A stretch of 64,000 bases of DNA from Tissierellales bacterium (GCA_014360205.1 JACIXZ010000006.1:62001-126000), one strand, 5' to 3'. Shown: positions 1 through 11,393, numbered from the stretch's first letter. A program made the numbers and translations. The notes: a model not told the origin generated them from the letters alone.

Positions 1-1
1 T

Positions 2-244
2 AACGATAGGGCCTATCATCTATATCAAAAGGTAGGTTTTGAAAAGATAGCATACTATTTAGATGTATTTCCAAATCAAAACATAGATATAAGAAATCCA
101 TACTTTGTTCAAAAAAGAGATTCTTTTGTAATAGAAGATGGTATAATATATCAGCAGATATATAGGATGAAATTGACAAAAAATAGATTTTTTAGTCTAT
201 TTAAGGATGGGGATAAAAATGGATTTTACACTCGAAACAACTGA
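2..244 (+). CDS. GNAT-family N-acetyltransferase, C-terminal fragment
   Basis: The window opens inside a gene. The frame starting at base 2 reads without interruption for 80 codons to a TGA at 242-244. Its first residues (NDRAYHLYQKVGFEK) match the last conserved block of GNAT acetyltransferases, where an Asn, a Tyr and a 'xGF' motif line the acetyl-CoA pocket. The N-terminal part lies outside the window, so the substrate cannot be guessed. The end overlaps the start of the downstream DnaD-like gene by about 26 bases, which suggests cotranscription. Confidence 0.65.
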   Translation, partial: NDRAYHLYQKVGFEKIAYYLDVFPNQNIDIRNPYFVQKRDSFVIEDGIIYQQIYRMKLTKNRFFSLFKDGDKNGFYTRNN

Positions 245-1298
245 TATGGATTTAGGGGATACCCCTATTGAGAATATATTTTTAAATGATTTTATGCCGA
301 TGGCTAATGGAACTTATGTTAAAGTTTATTTACTAGGATATAAATATGCCCATGATAAGGACTTAAATATCGAGGTGAACAATCAGACAATAGCCAAACA
401 TTTAGATATACCTCTAGAGGATGTTCTTAGAGCGTGGGATTTTTGGGAAAGCAAAGGAATAGTTAAAAAAGAAGGAGAAGGCGTAAACTACAAGGTTACT
501 TTCTTGAATTTAAAACAGCTTTATATAAAAAATAATTTCAATAAAAATGAAAATGACAATGACAAAAAAACAAATAAAAATACTTTAGAAAAAGAGGTAA
601 TTGAAGCAAATCAAATACCTTCTATAAACAATATGTTCACAAATATTGATTACCTGATGCGAAGGAATATCCAACCTAATGAAAAAATGGAGATTATAAG
701 GTGGATAAAAGAGTATAATATGAATCCTGATGTAATTGAGAAAGCTTTTAATTACTCATGTGAAATCAAGGGGAAAAGAAGCATTAAGTATGTCGAAGGC
801 ATCATAAGAAATTGGTATGACCTTGGATTAACTAATATAGATTCAGTAATCGACTATTTCAAAACTGAAGATGAGAAGTACTTTAGATATCAAAAGGTAA
901 TGAAAGCCTTGGGACTTTCTCATAAGGGAGTTAATGTAGGTGATTTTAAAATAGTAAATAAATGGTTTGAAGAATATGGCTATTCACTAGATATTGTTTT
1001 AAAAGGATGCGAGAAGGCTAGCAATGTGATGTATCCTACTGTAAAATACATAGATGGAGTGATTAGCGACTGGTACAAAAAAGGTTTTAAAACTCTAGAT
1101 GATATTGAAAGCTTAGACCAAAAGGTAGTTAAAGAAAAAGTTGTTACTAACACTCAAAGCAAGAAAAAGACAACTAATAATAGATTCCACAATTTTGAGC
1201 AGAGGAGTAAAAATTATTCAAATGAAGAACTAGAAGAAATTTTCAAAAAGAAAAGAGAGATTTACAAAAAAAACACTAAAGGTGATGTAGATGGCTAA
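219..1298 (+). CDS. DnaD-domain replication initiation protein
   Basis: A 359-residue DnaD/DnaB-type primosome protein. Residues about 15-100 look like the N-terminal winged-helix domain. Two DnaD (DnaB_2) modules follow, at about 140-210 and 225-300, each ending in the family's YxxGIIxxW signature (YVEGIIRNWYDLG and YIDGVISDWYKKG). These proteins remodel DNA at the origin or at restart sites and help load the replicative helicase. The C-terminal 60 residues are lysine-rich and look disordered. I chose the ATG at 219 because AAGGATGGGG lies just upstream; an ATG at 207 falls inside that ribosome binding site. The helicase-loader gene follows with an 8-base overlap, the usual clostridial arrangement. 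Confidence 0.85.
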   Translation: MDFTLETTDMDLGDTPIENIFLNDFMPMANGTYVKVYLLGYKYAHDKDLNIEVNNQTIAKHLDIPLEDVLRAWDFWESKGIVKKEGEGVNYKVTFLNLKQLYIKNNFNKNENDNDKKTNKNTLEKEVIEANQIPSINNMFTNIDYLMRRNIQPNEKMEIIRWIKEYNMNPDVIEKAFNYSCEIKGKRSIKYVEGIIRNWYDLGLTNIDSVIDYFKTEDEKYFRYQKVMKALGLSHKGVNVGDFKIVNKWFEEYGYSLDIVLKGCEKASNVMYPTVKYIDGVISDWYKKGFKTLDDIESLDQKVVKEKVVTNTQSKKKTTNNRFHNFEQRSKNYSNEELEEIFKKKREIYKKNTKGDVDG

Positions 1299-2271
1299 TC
1301 CCCTGTTTAAAGAAATAGAAGAGGAATTTGAAAAAAAACGCGACAAAAATAGAAGACTGCAGATAAGTAGACAAAACAAGGTTTACAAGATGATACCAAA
1401 GGTTAGAGAAATAGATGAAGAAATAAGGATTGTTTCTTTGAAAATGGCAAAAGAGATCTTGCTTAATCCAGATGAAAACGAGAGAATAATAAATAAAACT
1501 AAAAAAGAAATAGACCGTTTAAAAATGGAGAAAGCATATTATTTAAGTGAAGCAAATATCCCGATAGATTATTTAGAATTAACTTATGACTGTTATAAAT
1601 GTAAGGATACTGGATATTTAGAAGACGGCAGTAAATGCAATTGTCTGATTCAAGCACTTATCAACAAAGCCTATAAAATGTCGAATTTAGAAAACATACT
1701 TGAAAAAGAAAATTTTAAGAACTTTGATATTAACATATTCAGCGATGAACCATTTGAAAATGAGAAATTAACACCTAGGGAGAATATGTTAGACATATTG
1801 AGCATAGCCGAAAGCTTTGTTTCAGAATTTGATAAACCTAACAATCCAAACCTATTGTTTTATGGAACGACGGGATTGGGAAAAACTTATTTATGCAGCT
1901 GTATTGCAAAAGCGCTGTTAGATAAAAATAAAATAGTAATATATCAGACAGCATTTACCATATTGGAATTGCTAAGCAACAGGCGATTCAGAGCTGAAAC
2001 GAGTGAAATGAGCGACTATGAATATAATCTGCTATTTGAGTGCGACCTCTTGATAATAGATGACTTAGGGACTGAAATAACAAACACTTTTACTAATGCT
2101 GAGATTTTCAACATAGTAAATACAAGAATATTGAAGAATAAAAAGACAATAATATCAACAAATTTAACTCCTAATGAATTATCTAGAGTGTATACGGATA
2201 GAGTTTTTTCAAGAATTTCAGATAAATTTTTACCTCTTAAATTTTACGGAAAAGATTTAAGATGGGAATAA
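1291..2271 (+). CDS. DnaC/DnaI-like helicase loader ATPase
   Basis: A 326-residue AAA+ ATPase of the DnaC/DnaI/IstB group that loads the replicative helicase. The N-terminal about 95 residues are charged and helical. A Cys cluster follows (CYKC at about 101, then CNC at about 116), the zinc-binding segment seen in DnaI. The ATPase core has Walker A GTTGLGKT (about 192), Walker B LLIIDDLGTE (about 250) and sensor I STNLTP. The ATG at 1291 sits behind AAAGGTGATG within the end of the DnaD-like gene, so translation is probably coupled. It is not an IS-encoded IstB, because there is no istA and its partner is DnaD. Confidence 0.87.
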   Translation: MANPLFKEIEEEFEKKRDKNRRLQISRQNKVYKMIPKVREIDEEIRIVSLKMAKEILLNPDENERIINKTKKEIDRLKMEKAYYLSEANIPIDYLELTYDCYKCKDTGYLEDGSKCNCLIQALINKAYKMSNLENILEKENFKNFDINIFSDEPFENEKLTPRENMLDILSIAESFVSEFDKPNNPNLLFYGTTGLGKTYLCSCIAKALLDKNKIVIYQTAFTILELLSNRRFRAETSEMSDYEYNLLFECDLLIIDDLGTEITNTFTNAEIFNIVNTRILKNKKTIISTNLTPNELSRVYTDRVFSRISDKFLPLKFYGKDLRWE

Positions 2272-2288
2272 ACTACAGGGGGAAAGGA

Positions 2289-3308
2289 ATGGCTAAAAAA
2301 GGTTCTTCTATACAAAATTATTTTGTGAAAATATTGAATGGAATGGCTCAAGGGCTCTTCGCATCACTTTTAATAGGTCTCATAATAAAGCAAATTGGAA
2401 CATATGCAAATATACCTCAACTTATTATATTTGGAAATATTGCTCAAAAACTAATGGGGCCAGCTATTGGTGTGGGAGTAGCATATAGCGTAGGCGCACC
2501 TGCGCTTGGAGTGTTCGCATCTGCTGTAACTGGTGCTATTGGAGCTAATTCTATAATATTTGATGGAGCTGCTGCAATTATTCAAACAGGAGAACCTGTA
2601 GGAGCATTTGTTGCAGCATTAGTAGGAGCAGAAATATCTAAATTAGTAGGTGGAAAGACAAAATTCGACATAATTTTAATACCACTTACTGCAATACTTT
2701 TTGGCGGAATGACTGGACACTATATTAGCCCGTATATAGCCAACATGATGAATGGATTGGGAGAATTTATAAATATGCTAACTGAACTTCATCCGATTCC
2801 AATGGGGATAACAATATCAGTAGTCATGGGTATGATACTAACACTTCCGATAAGTTCAGCTGCGCTTGCTATATCTTTAAATCTATCGGGATTAGCAGCT
2901 GGAGCTGCAACTGTTGGGTGTGCCGCAAATATGATTGGATTTGCAGTAGCATCATATAGAGAAAACAAAATGGGAGGACTAATTGCACAAGGCTTAGGAA
3001 CATCAATGCTGCAAATTCCTAATATAATTAGAAATCCCCGTATTTGGATACCAGCAATAGTGGCATCAGCTATACTTGGACCTATTTCAACGGCTGTATT
3101 GAAACTTGAAAGCAGTGCAATAGGGGCAGGCATGGGTACAAGTGGCTTGGTTGGCCAAATTGCTATGATAGAAACTATGGGAGTCTCTTCTTATGTGATA
3201 ACTTCAATAATTCTAATGCATTTTATACTGCCAGGTATTATTGCCTTTTTAGTATCTGAATGGATGAGGAAAAAAGGATGGATAAGAAGAGGAGACATGC
3301 AACTTTAG
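2289..3308 (+). CDS. PTS sugar transporter subunit IIC-like membrane protein
   Basis: A 339-residue, very hydrophobic protein with about nine or ten membrane segments rich in small residues (for example AIGVGVAYSVGAPALGV). It resembles the PTS_EIIC_2 family, once called putative toxin regulators. No IIA or IIB domain is fused and none is encoded next to it, so sugar phosphorylation is unproven and the substrate is unknown. The ATG at 2289 follows AGGGGGAAAGG; an in-frame ATG at 2262 lies inside the upstream gene and lacks a good site. murI follows 12 bases downstream. Confidence 0.72.
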   Translation: MAKKGSSIQNYFVKILNGMAQGLFASLLIGLIIKQIGTYANIPQLIIFGNIAQKLMGPAIGVGVAYSVGAPALGVFASAVTGAIGANSIIFDGAAAIIQTGEPVGAFVAALVGAEISKLVGGKTKFDIILIPLTAILFGGMTGHYISPYIANMMNGLGEFINMLTELHPIPMGITISVVMGMILTLPISSAALAISLNLSGLAAGAATVGCAANMIGFAVASYRENKMGGLIAQGLGTSMLQIPNIIRNPRIWIPAIVASAILGPISTAVLKLESSAIGAGMGTSGLVGQIAMIETMGVSSYVITSIILMHFILPGIIAFLVSEWMRKKGWIRRGDMQL

Positions 3309-3320
3309 AGGAGGAAAAAT

Positions 3321-4109
3321 ATGGACAAAAGACCTATTGGGGTAATTGACTCTGGGATAGGAGGATTGACAGTAGTTGATTCCATACAAAAAATACTGCC
3401 AAATGAAGATATAATTTACTTTGGAGACAATATAAACGTACCTTATGGAAATAGAGATGAAAAGGAAATCTATGATCTAACAATGAAGATGCTGAAATTT
3501 TTGGAGAAGAAGGATGTAAAATTAGTAGCTATTGCTTGCAACACTATTTCAGCCATATCAAAAGAATTTGAAGGGAATTTGAGTTACCCCATAATAGACA
3601 TAGTAGAACCTACGATTGAACATATAATAAAGAGTGGCATTGGGAAAATAGCCATATTTGGAACAGAATTCACAATAAATAAAAAAGTTTATGAAAAAAA
3701 ACTCAAAGAGAGATCTGAAAACATAGACATTGTAAGTGTAAAGAGCAGAGAATTAGCTAAACTAATAGATGAGGGGAAATTTGATTCCGATGAAACCTTT
3801 GAGTGCTTGAAAGAGAGAATTGATGCAATTAAAGAACTTGGCGATATTTATAATGTTGTTTTAGCATGCACACATTATCCAATAGTAGAGGACCTTTTCT
3901 ATAAAGCAGATTCCAACCTAAATTATATCAACCCTGCAATACATGAAGCGGTTGCTATAAAACATTACTTAAAAGACAATGATATGCTTAACACTGAAGG
4001 AAAAGGCAACATAAGCATATACACAACTGGAGATGTAGAAATATATAAAAAAGTATTTAAGAAGCTAAATCTAAAGAAAACCAAGAAGATGAAAAAGGTG
4101 GAATTGTAA
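3321..4109 (+). CDS. murI: glutamate racemase
   Basis: A 262-residue glutamate racemase that makes D-glutamate for peptidoglycan in the cytoplasm. It has the N-terminal IGVIDSGIGGLTVV motif, the first catalytic cysteine in AIACNT (about residue 75) and the second in ACTHYP (about 186). Length matches the family. The ATG follows AGAGGAGG by 7 bases. It is the last gene of the run that starts at the window edge; a promoter and T-box for serS follow. Confidence 0.95.
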   Translation: MDKRPIGVIDSGIGGLTVVDSIQKILPNEDIIYFGDNINVPYGNRDEKEIYDLTMKMLKFLEKKDVKLVAIACNTISAISKEFEGNLSYPIIDIVEPTIEHIIKSGIGKIAIFGTEFTINKKVYEKKLKERSENIDIVSVKSRELAKLIDEGKFDSDETFECLKERIDAIKELGDIYNVVLACTHYPIVEDLFYKADSNLNYINPAIHEAVAIKHYLKDNDMLNTEGKGNISIYTTGDVEIYKKVFKKLNLKKTKKMKKVEL

Positions 4110-4133
4110 TCTGCGAGATTTCTAATATTCACC

Positions 4134-4161
4134 TTGACAATGATATTTTCTATGATATAAT
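4134..4161 (+). promoter_or_regulatory. sigma-A promoter of the serS T-box leader
   Basis: TTGACA at 4134-4139 and TATAAT at 4156-4161 are separated by 16 bases. Both are perfect consensus hexamers, just upstream of the T-box leader. Confidence 0.8.
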
Positions 4162-4167
4162 TAAATT

Positions 4168-5674
<1,507 letters not shown>

Positions 5675-5843
5675 TATCCTCATGAAATAAGGTTTTGCAA
5701 ATTAAAAGATCAATGAATTTATATATTAATATTATTGCATTTATCGAAATAGTAAGAAAAAAAGATGGCATAATTGATGGATATATTATATAATATTATC
5801 AATCAATTGCAAGCTGAACAAAAGCCTAACGAGGAGGGATAAA

Positions 5844-6839
5844 ATGAAAAAGAATTTTTCTTTATTGCTAGCAATGATATTGATATTGAGTTTAGTTGCT
5901 GGATGTACTTCAGGTGGAGACAATACAAACAATGATACTGGAACAAAACCGGGCAATGTATTCATATCAATTGCAACAGGAGGAACTGGTGGGACATATT
6001 ATCCTCTAGGTGGAGCGATGGCTAAGATATTCAATGAGAACATAGAAGGTGTTACAGCAAATGCTCAATCTACAGGTGCTTCCGTTGAAAATATCAATTT
6101 AGTTTCCCAAGGAGAAGCCGAAGTTGGATTTGTGCAAAATGATGTTGCTTACTATGCTTGGACTGGAACTGAAACTTTCCAAGACAAAGAAAAAGTAACA
6201 AACATAAGAGGAATGGCAATGCTTTATCCAGAAGTAATTCAAATAATTGCTACTAAAGATTCAGGTATACAATCTGTAGAGGACTTAAGAGGGAAGAAAG
6301 TCGCTGTTGGTGCACCTGGTTCAGGAACAGAAGTTAATGCTAGACAAATTTTAGCTGAGTATGGAATTACTTACAATGATTTAGCTAAAGCGGATTATCT
6401 ATCTTTCAATGAAGCTGCAGATCAATTGAAAAACAAACAGATAGATGCAGCATTTGTAACAGCAGCTGTTCCAACATCAGCAGTAACTGAAGTAACTCAA
6501 ACTGCAGACATAGTTGTAGTATCTTTGGATTCTGGAAAAATTGCATCATTGCAATCCAAATATCCTTTCTATACTGAAGTAGTCATACCAAAAGACAGCT
6601 ATAAAAACCAAACAGAAGATGTAATAGCTGCAGCTGTAATGGCTATGCTAATAGTTCCTGAAGATTTAGACGAAGATTTAGTTTACAATATGACAAAATC
6701 GATTTTTGAAAATCGTCAAGTCATTATAGACACTCATGACAGAGGAAATGACATAAAACTTGAAACAGCACTTGAAGGTATGCCAATTGATTTGCATCCA
6801 GGTGCAGAAAGATATTATGTTGAACAAGGACTCAAATAA
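5844..6839 (+). CDS. TAXI-family TRAP transporter substrate-binding lipoprotein
   Basis: A 331-residue extracytoplasmic solute receptor. It has a lipoprotein signal (lysines, hydrophobic stretch, lipobox LVAGC with Cys about 21), then an acidic Asn/Thr-rich linker and the TAXI-type binding domain opening with SIATGGTGGTYYPLGG. TAXI receptors deliver dicarboxylates or amino acids to a fused TRAP permease. The permease is two genes downstream, with a DUF1850 gene between. The ATG follows CGAGGAGGG. The substrate cannot be read from the sequence. Confidence 0.92.
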   Translation: MKKNFSLLLAMILILSLVAGCTSGGDNTNNDTGTKPGNVFISIATGGTGGTYYPLGGAMAKIFNENIEGVTANAQSTGASVENINLVSQGEAEVGFVQNDVAYYAWTGTETFQDKEKVTNIRGMAMLYPEVIQIIATKDSGIQSVEDLRGKKVAVGAPGSGTEVNARQILAEYGITYNDLAKADYLSFNEAADQLKNKQIDAAFVTAAVPTSAVTEVTQTADIVVVSLDSGKIASLQSKYPFYTEVVIPKDSYKNQTEDVIAAAVMAMLIVPEDLDEDLVYNMTKSIFENRQVIIDTHDRGNDIKLETALEGMPIDLHPGAERYYVEQGLK

Positions 6840-7347
6840 TAAGGAAAATAAGGAAGACTCTTCAAAAAGAGGGGTCTTCCTTAAAGCAATTATTTCATTT
6901 ATTTTAATATTGATGTTAATTTATCCTTTAAATGTATTAGTAGCAAGTGATTATAAAAGTGGAGAAATCTTAAAAATTTGGATTTTAACAGAAGATAATT
7001 TTAAAATTTCTTATATTCACTCTGTAGAGCTTACTGAGGTAGAGGAATATTATGAGATAAAAGGAAAATATATAATCCTAAAGGAGACGACTTTCAGATC
7101 ATATGGAGCTGGGCTTCCATCAACAACTGAATATGATTTTGAGCAAACTAAAGATGGATTTAGAATTTATAATATTGACAAGAAACTTGAAGAGCTGGTA
7201 TATAGGACAGGTGCTGTTAGGGCAAATCACAAATTGATAATAAACAATAAGCAATATTATTTTTTAGACTTTTCAGATCCTATGGAGGCGATCAAATTCA
7301 GTCCCGATAGAGTCAGCTTTTTAAGATATTTGACGAGGAGGTTATGA
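6817..7347 (+). CDS. DUF1850 protein of the TAXI-TRAP operon
   Basis: About 176 residues with one N-terminal membrane segment (AIISFILILMLIYPLNVLV) and an extracytoplasmic domain carrying the DUF1850 signatures ISYIHSVELTEVEEYYE and SYGAGLPS. DUF1850 genes are typically found between TAXI receptors and fused TRAP permeases. Their role is unknown but probably ties to transport. The start is uncertain. I chose the ATG at 6817, which overlaps the receptor gene by 23 bases; the TTG at 6820 is also possible. The stop overlaps the permease start by 4 bases. Confidence 0.82.
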   Translation: MLNKDSNNKENKEDSSKRGVFLKAIISFILILMLIYPLNVLVASDYKSGEILKIWILTEDNFKISYIHSVELTEVEEYYEIKGKYIILKETTFRSYGAGLPSTTEYDFEQTKDGFRIYNIDKKLEELVYRTGAVRANHKLIINNKQYYFLDFSDPMEAIKFSPDRVSFLRYLTRRL

Positions 7348-9338
7348 AATTGAGCGAAAAAGATGGTTCTAACATTGATCAAAATGTAGATGTAGATGAG
7401 TTACTTGAGTCTTACGATAAAGAGACTGCTAAGCTTAGAAAATTAAAGGGAAATGTCATAATGATAGCTAGGATAATTGCTATAGCCATGTCGTTATTTC
7501 ATTTGTATACTGCAGGATTTGGAACACTCCTATCGTTTAAACAAAGATCGCTTCATATAATGTTTGCGTTCGTACTTGGTTTTTTGTTCTATCCTTTTGG
7601 GAAAAAATCAAACAAAGAAAAACCATCAATACTAGATTATATTCTTATTGCACTAACTATAATAGTATTTGGATACATATTTGTATTTTCTGATACTATT
7701 TCAGCAAAAGGAGGAAGTGCGACAAATCTAGATTTAGTTTTAGGATTATTAGCAATACTTATAACCTTAGAGGTTACTAGAAGGGCAGTAGGGCCAGAAC
7801 TTCCAATAGTTGCAATTCTTTTTTTGCTTTATGCTTATTTTGGGCCATATATGCCAGGATTACTTGCTCATAGGGGCTTTTCTATACAGAGGATAATTTC
7901 TCATATGTATCTAGGATTAGAAGGAATTATGGGGATACCTCTTGGGGTCTCGGCTACTTTTGTGTTTATGTTTATACTGTTTGGTTCAATTCTTGACAAA
8001 ACAGGAGTAGGTAAATTTTTTATAGATTTAGCCTACGGATTAACTGGCAGTTTCAAAAGTGGGCCGGCAATGACTGCGGTAGTTGCAAGTGGATTTATGG
8101 GTTCAATTTCAGGTAGTTCTGTAGCTAACACTGTAACTACTGGAGCTTTTACCATCCCATTAATGAAAAGAACTGGATACAAACCATATTTTGCTGGAGC
8201 TGTAGAGGCAGCATCTTCAACAGGTGGACAGATCATGCCACCGGTCATGGGAGCTGCTGCATTTATAATGGCAGAGTTTACTGGAATCCCATATTCAAGG
8301 ATAATCATAGCAGCTGCTATACCTGCAATATTATACTATTTTGCAGTAGGAACTATGGTACACCTTGAAGCTTCAAGACTTGGATTAAAGGGATTGCCAA
8401 GAGAAGAACTTCCTAGTGTTTTAAAACTGTTATTGAGTAGAGGCTATCTACTGATACCATTGATATCCATAATAGTGTTTTTGATATCTGGAAATACACC
8501 TACTTTAGCAGCTTTTAAAGCTATTATAATAAGCTTAGTTTTAGCTGTAATTGTATCGTTTATTAAGAAAGATAAATCATTTACTTTCAAGGATTTTTTA
8601 GATGCACTTGAAGCAGGTGCAAAGGGCGCTGTAACTGTAGCATGTGCATGCGCATGTGCTGGTATGATAGTTGGAGTAGTAACTTTAACTGGATTGGGTT
8701 TAAGAATTGCAGAAATCATAGTTACATTAGCAAATGGGAATTTGCTACTCACTTTATTTTTTACAATGATAGCATCTATAATTTTGGGAATGGGGCTACC
8801 TACAACAGCTAAATACATTGTTTTAGCTACTATGGCAGTACCAGCTTTGATAACATTAGATGTAAATTTAATAGCCGCTCATCTATTCATACTATATTTT
8901 GGAGTAGTAGCTGACATAACACCACCAGTAGCATTAGCAGCTTATGCAGGAGCGGGTATAGCAGGAGCAAATTCTATGAAAACGGGGGTACAAGCAGTGA
9001 AGTTGGCATTAGCCGCCTTTATAGTACCATATATATTTGCTATCGACCCACATTTAATACTTGTAGACAATGTAGTAGGTGCAGAAGTTCAATTTATATC
9101 ATTGTTCCAAGCTTTGCCTGTAATATTGAGTGCAATAATAGGGATTGTATGTTTGGCAGCAGGAGTTGAGGGATATTTGCTTAAAAAAACAAATATTTTT
9201 GAGAGAATACTTTTATTAGGAGCTGCTCTATTGCTGCTACGACCAGGCATTTTTACAGATTCATTTGGGATAGTAGTATTAGTCGCAACCTATTTATTGC
9301 AAAGAAATAAATCGAAAAATCCCCCTGCTTTTGAATAA
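7344..9338 (+). CDS. TRAP transporter fused permease (4TM-12TM type)
   Basis: A 664-residue membrane protein that fuses the small (DctQ-like) and large (DctM-like) TRAP subunits, as usual in TAXI systems. The N-terminal about 50 residues are cytosolic and charged. Helices then run to the end, with typical DctM motifs such as GSISGSSVANTVTTG and the repeated GMGLPTTAKYI. It drives ion-coupled import of the solute captured by the lipoprotein receptor. The start has GACGAGGAGG immediately upstream. A strong terminator follows. Confidence 0.93.
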   Translation: MKLSEKDGSNIDQNVDVDELLESYDKETAKLRKLKGNVIMIARIIAIAMSLFHLYTAGFGTLLSFKQRSLHIMFAFVLGFLFYPFGKKSNKEKPSILDYILIALTIIVFGYIFVFSDTISAKGGSATNLDLVLGLLAILITLEVTRRAVGPELPIVAILFLLYAYFGPYMPGLLAHRGFSIQRIISHMYLGLEGIMGIPLGVSATFVFMFILFGSILDKTGVGKFFIDLAYGLTGSFKSGPAMTAVVASGFMGSISGSSVANTVTTGAFTIPLMKRTGYKPYFAGAVEAASSTGGQIMPPVMGAAAFIMAEFTGIPYSRIIIAAAIPAILYYFAVGTMVHLEASRLGLKGLPREELPSVLKLLLSRGYLLIPLISIIVFLISGNTPTLAAFKAIIISLVLAVIVSFIKKDKSFTFKDFLDALEAGAKGAVTVACACACAGMIVGVVTLTGLGLRIAEIIVTLANGNLLLTLFFTMIASIILGMGLPTTAKYIVLATMAVPALITLDVNLIAAHLFILYFGVVADITPPVALAAYAGAGIAGANSMKTGVQAVKLALAAFIVPYIFAIDPHLILVDNVVGAEVQFISLFQALPVILSAIIGIVCLAAGVEGYLLKKTNIFERILLLGAALLLLRPGIFTDSFGIVVLVATYLLQRNKSKNPPAFE

Positions 9339-9365
9339 AGACTGTGGCTTGCCACAGTCTTTTTA
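9337..9365. terminator. bidirectional terminator between the TRAP operon and the GH13 gene
   Basis: Perfect 12-bp stem: AAAGACTGTGGC at 9337-9348 pairs with 9351-9362 across a 2-base loop, with T runs on both strands. It can end both converging transcripts. Confidence 0.9.
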
Positions 9366-10685
9366 TCATACTCTAAATAATATTGGATTGTGTGAAAGTT
9401 CAATTGATTGGTCTTTAACAACAACCTTTGAACCGTCATATAGATTTTCATATTCACCATTTGCTATATCTGGTATATCGAAATATCCTTCAGAATGTGA
9501 AGAAAGTTTAAGTTTCCCAGTTTTTCCTTCTACATTGAAGATACCAAATAACCATTCATCATTTAATACATATGTTCCAAATATAACACCTTTTTTATCA
9601 ATATTGTGCAGTTTATATCTTCCGTTAGCAAAAATAGGTGATTTCTTTATTTCGGCAAATTTTTTAAGCTTTAGATGAAAATCTGAGCTTAATCCACTCC
9701 AATCAATAGGATCTTTATCAAACAAAGATGGCAGTTTTTTATCCATTGCTTCTTGACCAGCGTAGATTAGAGGTGTACCTTTTTCAAAGAACAAAAATGC
9801 ACTCCACTGTAAAAGCAAATCTTCTGGAACCATGGAAGCAATTCTTGGTCTATCGTGATTTTCAAGATATCTTAGTTTGACATAATTATCTGGATAAATA
9901 TATTCTTGCATTCTTTTCTTTTCTAAATAATCTTCAAGTGTAGCCTCTCCATTTAAATATTTCAAGAATTCTCCATGGGTGTCATAATCGTAGCATATGT
10001 CAAAAGCTTGATACACTTCACAATCAGATGCAGCATATATACCTTGATTTCTAACATATTCTAAAAATGAGCCTTCAATAGTTTCTGCAAGCATTATTAT
10101 ATCAGGATTTATTTTTTTCAACTCTTCTCTTGCCTCAAGCCAAAACTCTAATGGCACCATGCTGGCAACATCACATCTAAATCCATCAACCCCAAGGTGA
10201 GCCCAATATTTTAAAGCATCAATCTGTTTATCCCAAAGGAGTCTATTGTTATAATCTAAGTCTATGATATCTGACCAATCAGCAACTTTATTTCCCAGTG
10301 AGCCATCGCTTTTTCTATAATAAAAGTCTGGATTTTCTGTTAAATATACTGAATCGTGAGAAGTGTGATTATAGACGACATCTATCATGACTTTTAAATT
10401 CAACTGATGAGCTCTATTTAGTAAGTTGGTAAAATCATCTAATGTGCCATAATCTTCATTTATCTGCATATAGTCATAAATAGAGTAAGGAGAACCTAAA
10501 CTTCCCTTTCTATTTATTTTGCCAACTGGATGTATTGGCATAAGCCAAACAATGTCTACCCCTAAACTTTTTATTCTTTCTAAATCATTAGTTACAGAAT
10601 TAAAGTCACCTTTTTCAGAATGATTTCTTACATATACTTCATAAATTATCTTATTGCGAAGAGTGATATCCGTATCTTTTGCCAT
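9366..10685 (-). CDS. alpha-amylase family (GH13) glycoside hydrolase
   Basis: A 439-residue cytoplasmic GH13 enzyme with no signal peptide. The conserved regions are in order: DVVYNH (about 102-107), GFRCDVAS with the nucleophile Asp172, MLAETIEG with the acid/base Glu201, and LENHDRP with Asp278. A short beta domain closes the protein. It should act on alpha-glucosidic bonds in imported or stored glucans; bond specificity is not clear. The start is behind AAAGGGG. The neighbouring divergent gene is a sugar-type acetyltransferase, so the pair may serve carbohydrate metabolism, though this is weak evidence. Confidence 0.9.
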   Translation of the reverse strand: MAKDTDITLRNKIIYEVYVRNHSEKGDFNSVTNDLERIKSLGVDIVWLMPIHPVGKINRKGSLGSPYSIYDYMQINEDYGTLDDFTNLLNRAHQLNLKVMIDVVYNHTSHDSVYLTENPDFYYRKSDGSLGNKVADWSDIIDLDYNNRLLWDKQIDALKYWAHLGVDGFRCDVASMVPLEFWLEAREELKKINPDIIMLAETIEGSFLEYVRNQGIYAASDCEVYQAFDICYDYDTHGEFLKYLNGEATLEDYLEKKRMQEYIYPDNYVKLRYLENHDRPRIASMVPEDLLLQWSAFLFFEKGTPLIYAGQEAMDKKLPSLFDKDPIDWSGLSSDFHLKLKKFAEIKKSPIFANGRYKLHNIDKKGVIFGTYVLNDEWLFGIFNVEGKTGKLKLSSHSEGYFDIPDIANGEYENLYDGSKVVVKDQSIELSHNPILFRV

Positions 10686-10784
10686 AGCTAAACCCCTTTC
10701 ATATAATACTTTTATTAATTAATAATTATAGCATAAACAACCTGAATATTATATGATAAGAGTAATAAATTAAGAGGTGATTAA

Positions 10785-11393
10785 ATGGATCAAAAAGAAA
10801 GAATGCTAAAACAACTCCCATATAAGTCAAGCTTAGATGGACTATTGGAGGATAGGCTAAAAAACAAAAGAAAAATTTATGATTATAACCATACATACCC
10901 TGATGATTTAGAAAAACTTAAAGAGATGATTAAAGATATAGTAGTTGCAAATGGGAATATACATATTGAGCCTCCATTTTACTGCGATTATGGATACAAC
11001 ATAGAGGTAGGCGATGGATTTTACTCAAATCACAACTTAGTCATACTCGATGTAGGGAAAGTAACCATAGGCAAGAACTGTTTATTTGCAACCAATGTCT
11101 CGATACTCACAGCAGGACATCCAATCCACCCAGACTCAAGAAATTCAGGATACGAATATGGTATCCCTATAAAAATTGGTGACAATGTATGGCTAGGCGG
11201 TTCAGTAGTTGTTTTGCCAGGAGTAACGATAGGAAATAATGTAGTAGTTGGAGCAGGAAGTGTAGTAACAAAAGACATTCCTGATGATGTGATAGCGGTA
11301 GGAAACCCATGCAAAGTCATTAGAAAGATAACAGAAGAGGACAGAAAATACTACTTCAAAGACCGAATATTCGATATAGAGGATTATAAGTAA
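10785..11393 (+). CDS. maltose/galactoside-type O-acetyltransferase
   Basis: A 202-residue left-handed beta-helix acetyltransferase. The N-terminal MAC-type helical segment (about 1-60) precedes hexapeptide repeats such as IGNNVVVGAGSVVTKDIP. The catalytic His lies in ILTAGHPIHP (about 113). Such enzymes transfer acetyl from acetyl-CoA to sugars and possibly clear non-metabolisable sugars. The ATG follows AAGAGGTGA. The gene ends 1 base before the promoter of the tRNA-Arg/tadA cluster. Confidence 0.9.
   Translation: MDQKERMLKQLPYKSSLDGLLEDRLKNKRKIYDYNHTYPDDLEKLKEMIKDIVVANGNIHIEPPFYCDYGYNIEVGDGFYSNHNLVILDVGKVTIGKNCLFATNVSILTAGHPIHPDSRNSGYEYGIPIKIGDNVWLGGSVVVLPGVTIGNNVVVGAGSVVTKDIPDDVIAVGNPCKVIRKITEEDRKYYFKDRIFDIEDYK

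Noticed and set aside
1291-2271. IstB of an IS21-type element
   Set aside because: No istA or terminal repeats; the zinc cysteines and the DnaD neighbour fit a DnaI-like helicase loader.
5772-5808. AT-rich inverted repeat before the TAXI gene as an operator
   Set aside because: The arms are imperfect and made mainly of A/T, so chance is likely; no known operator pattern fits.
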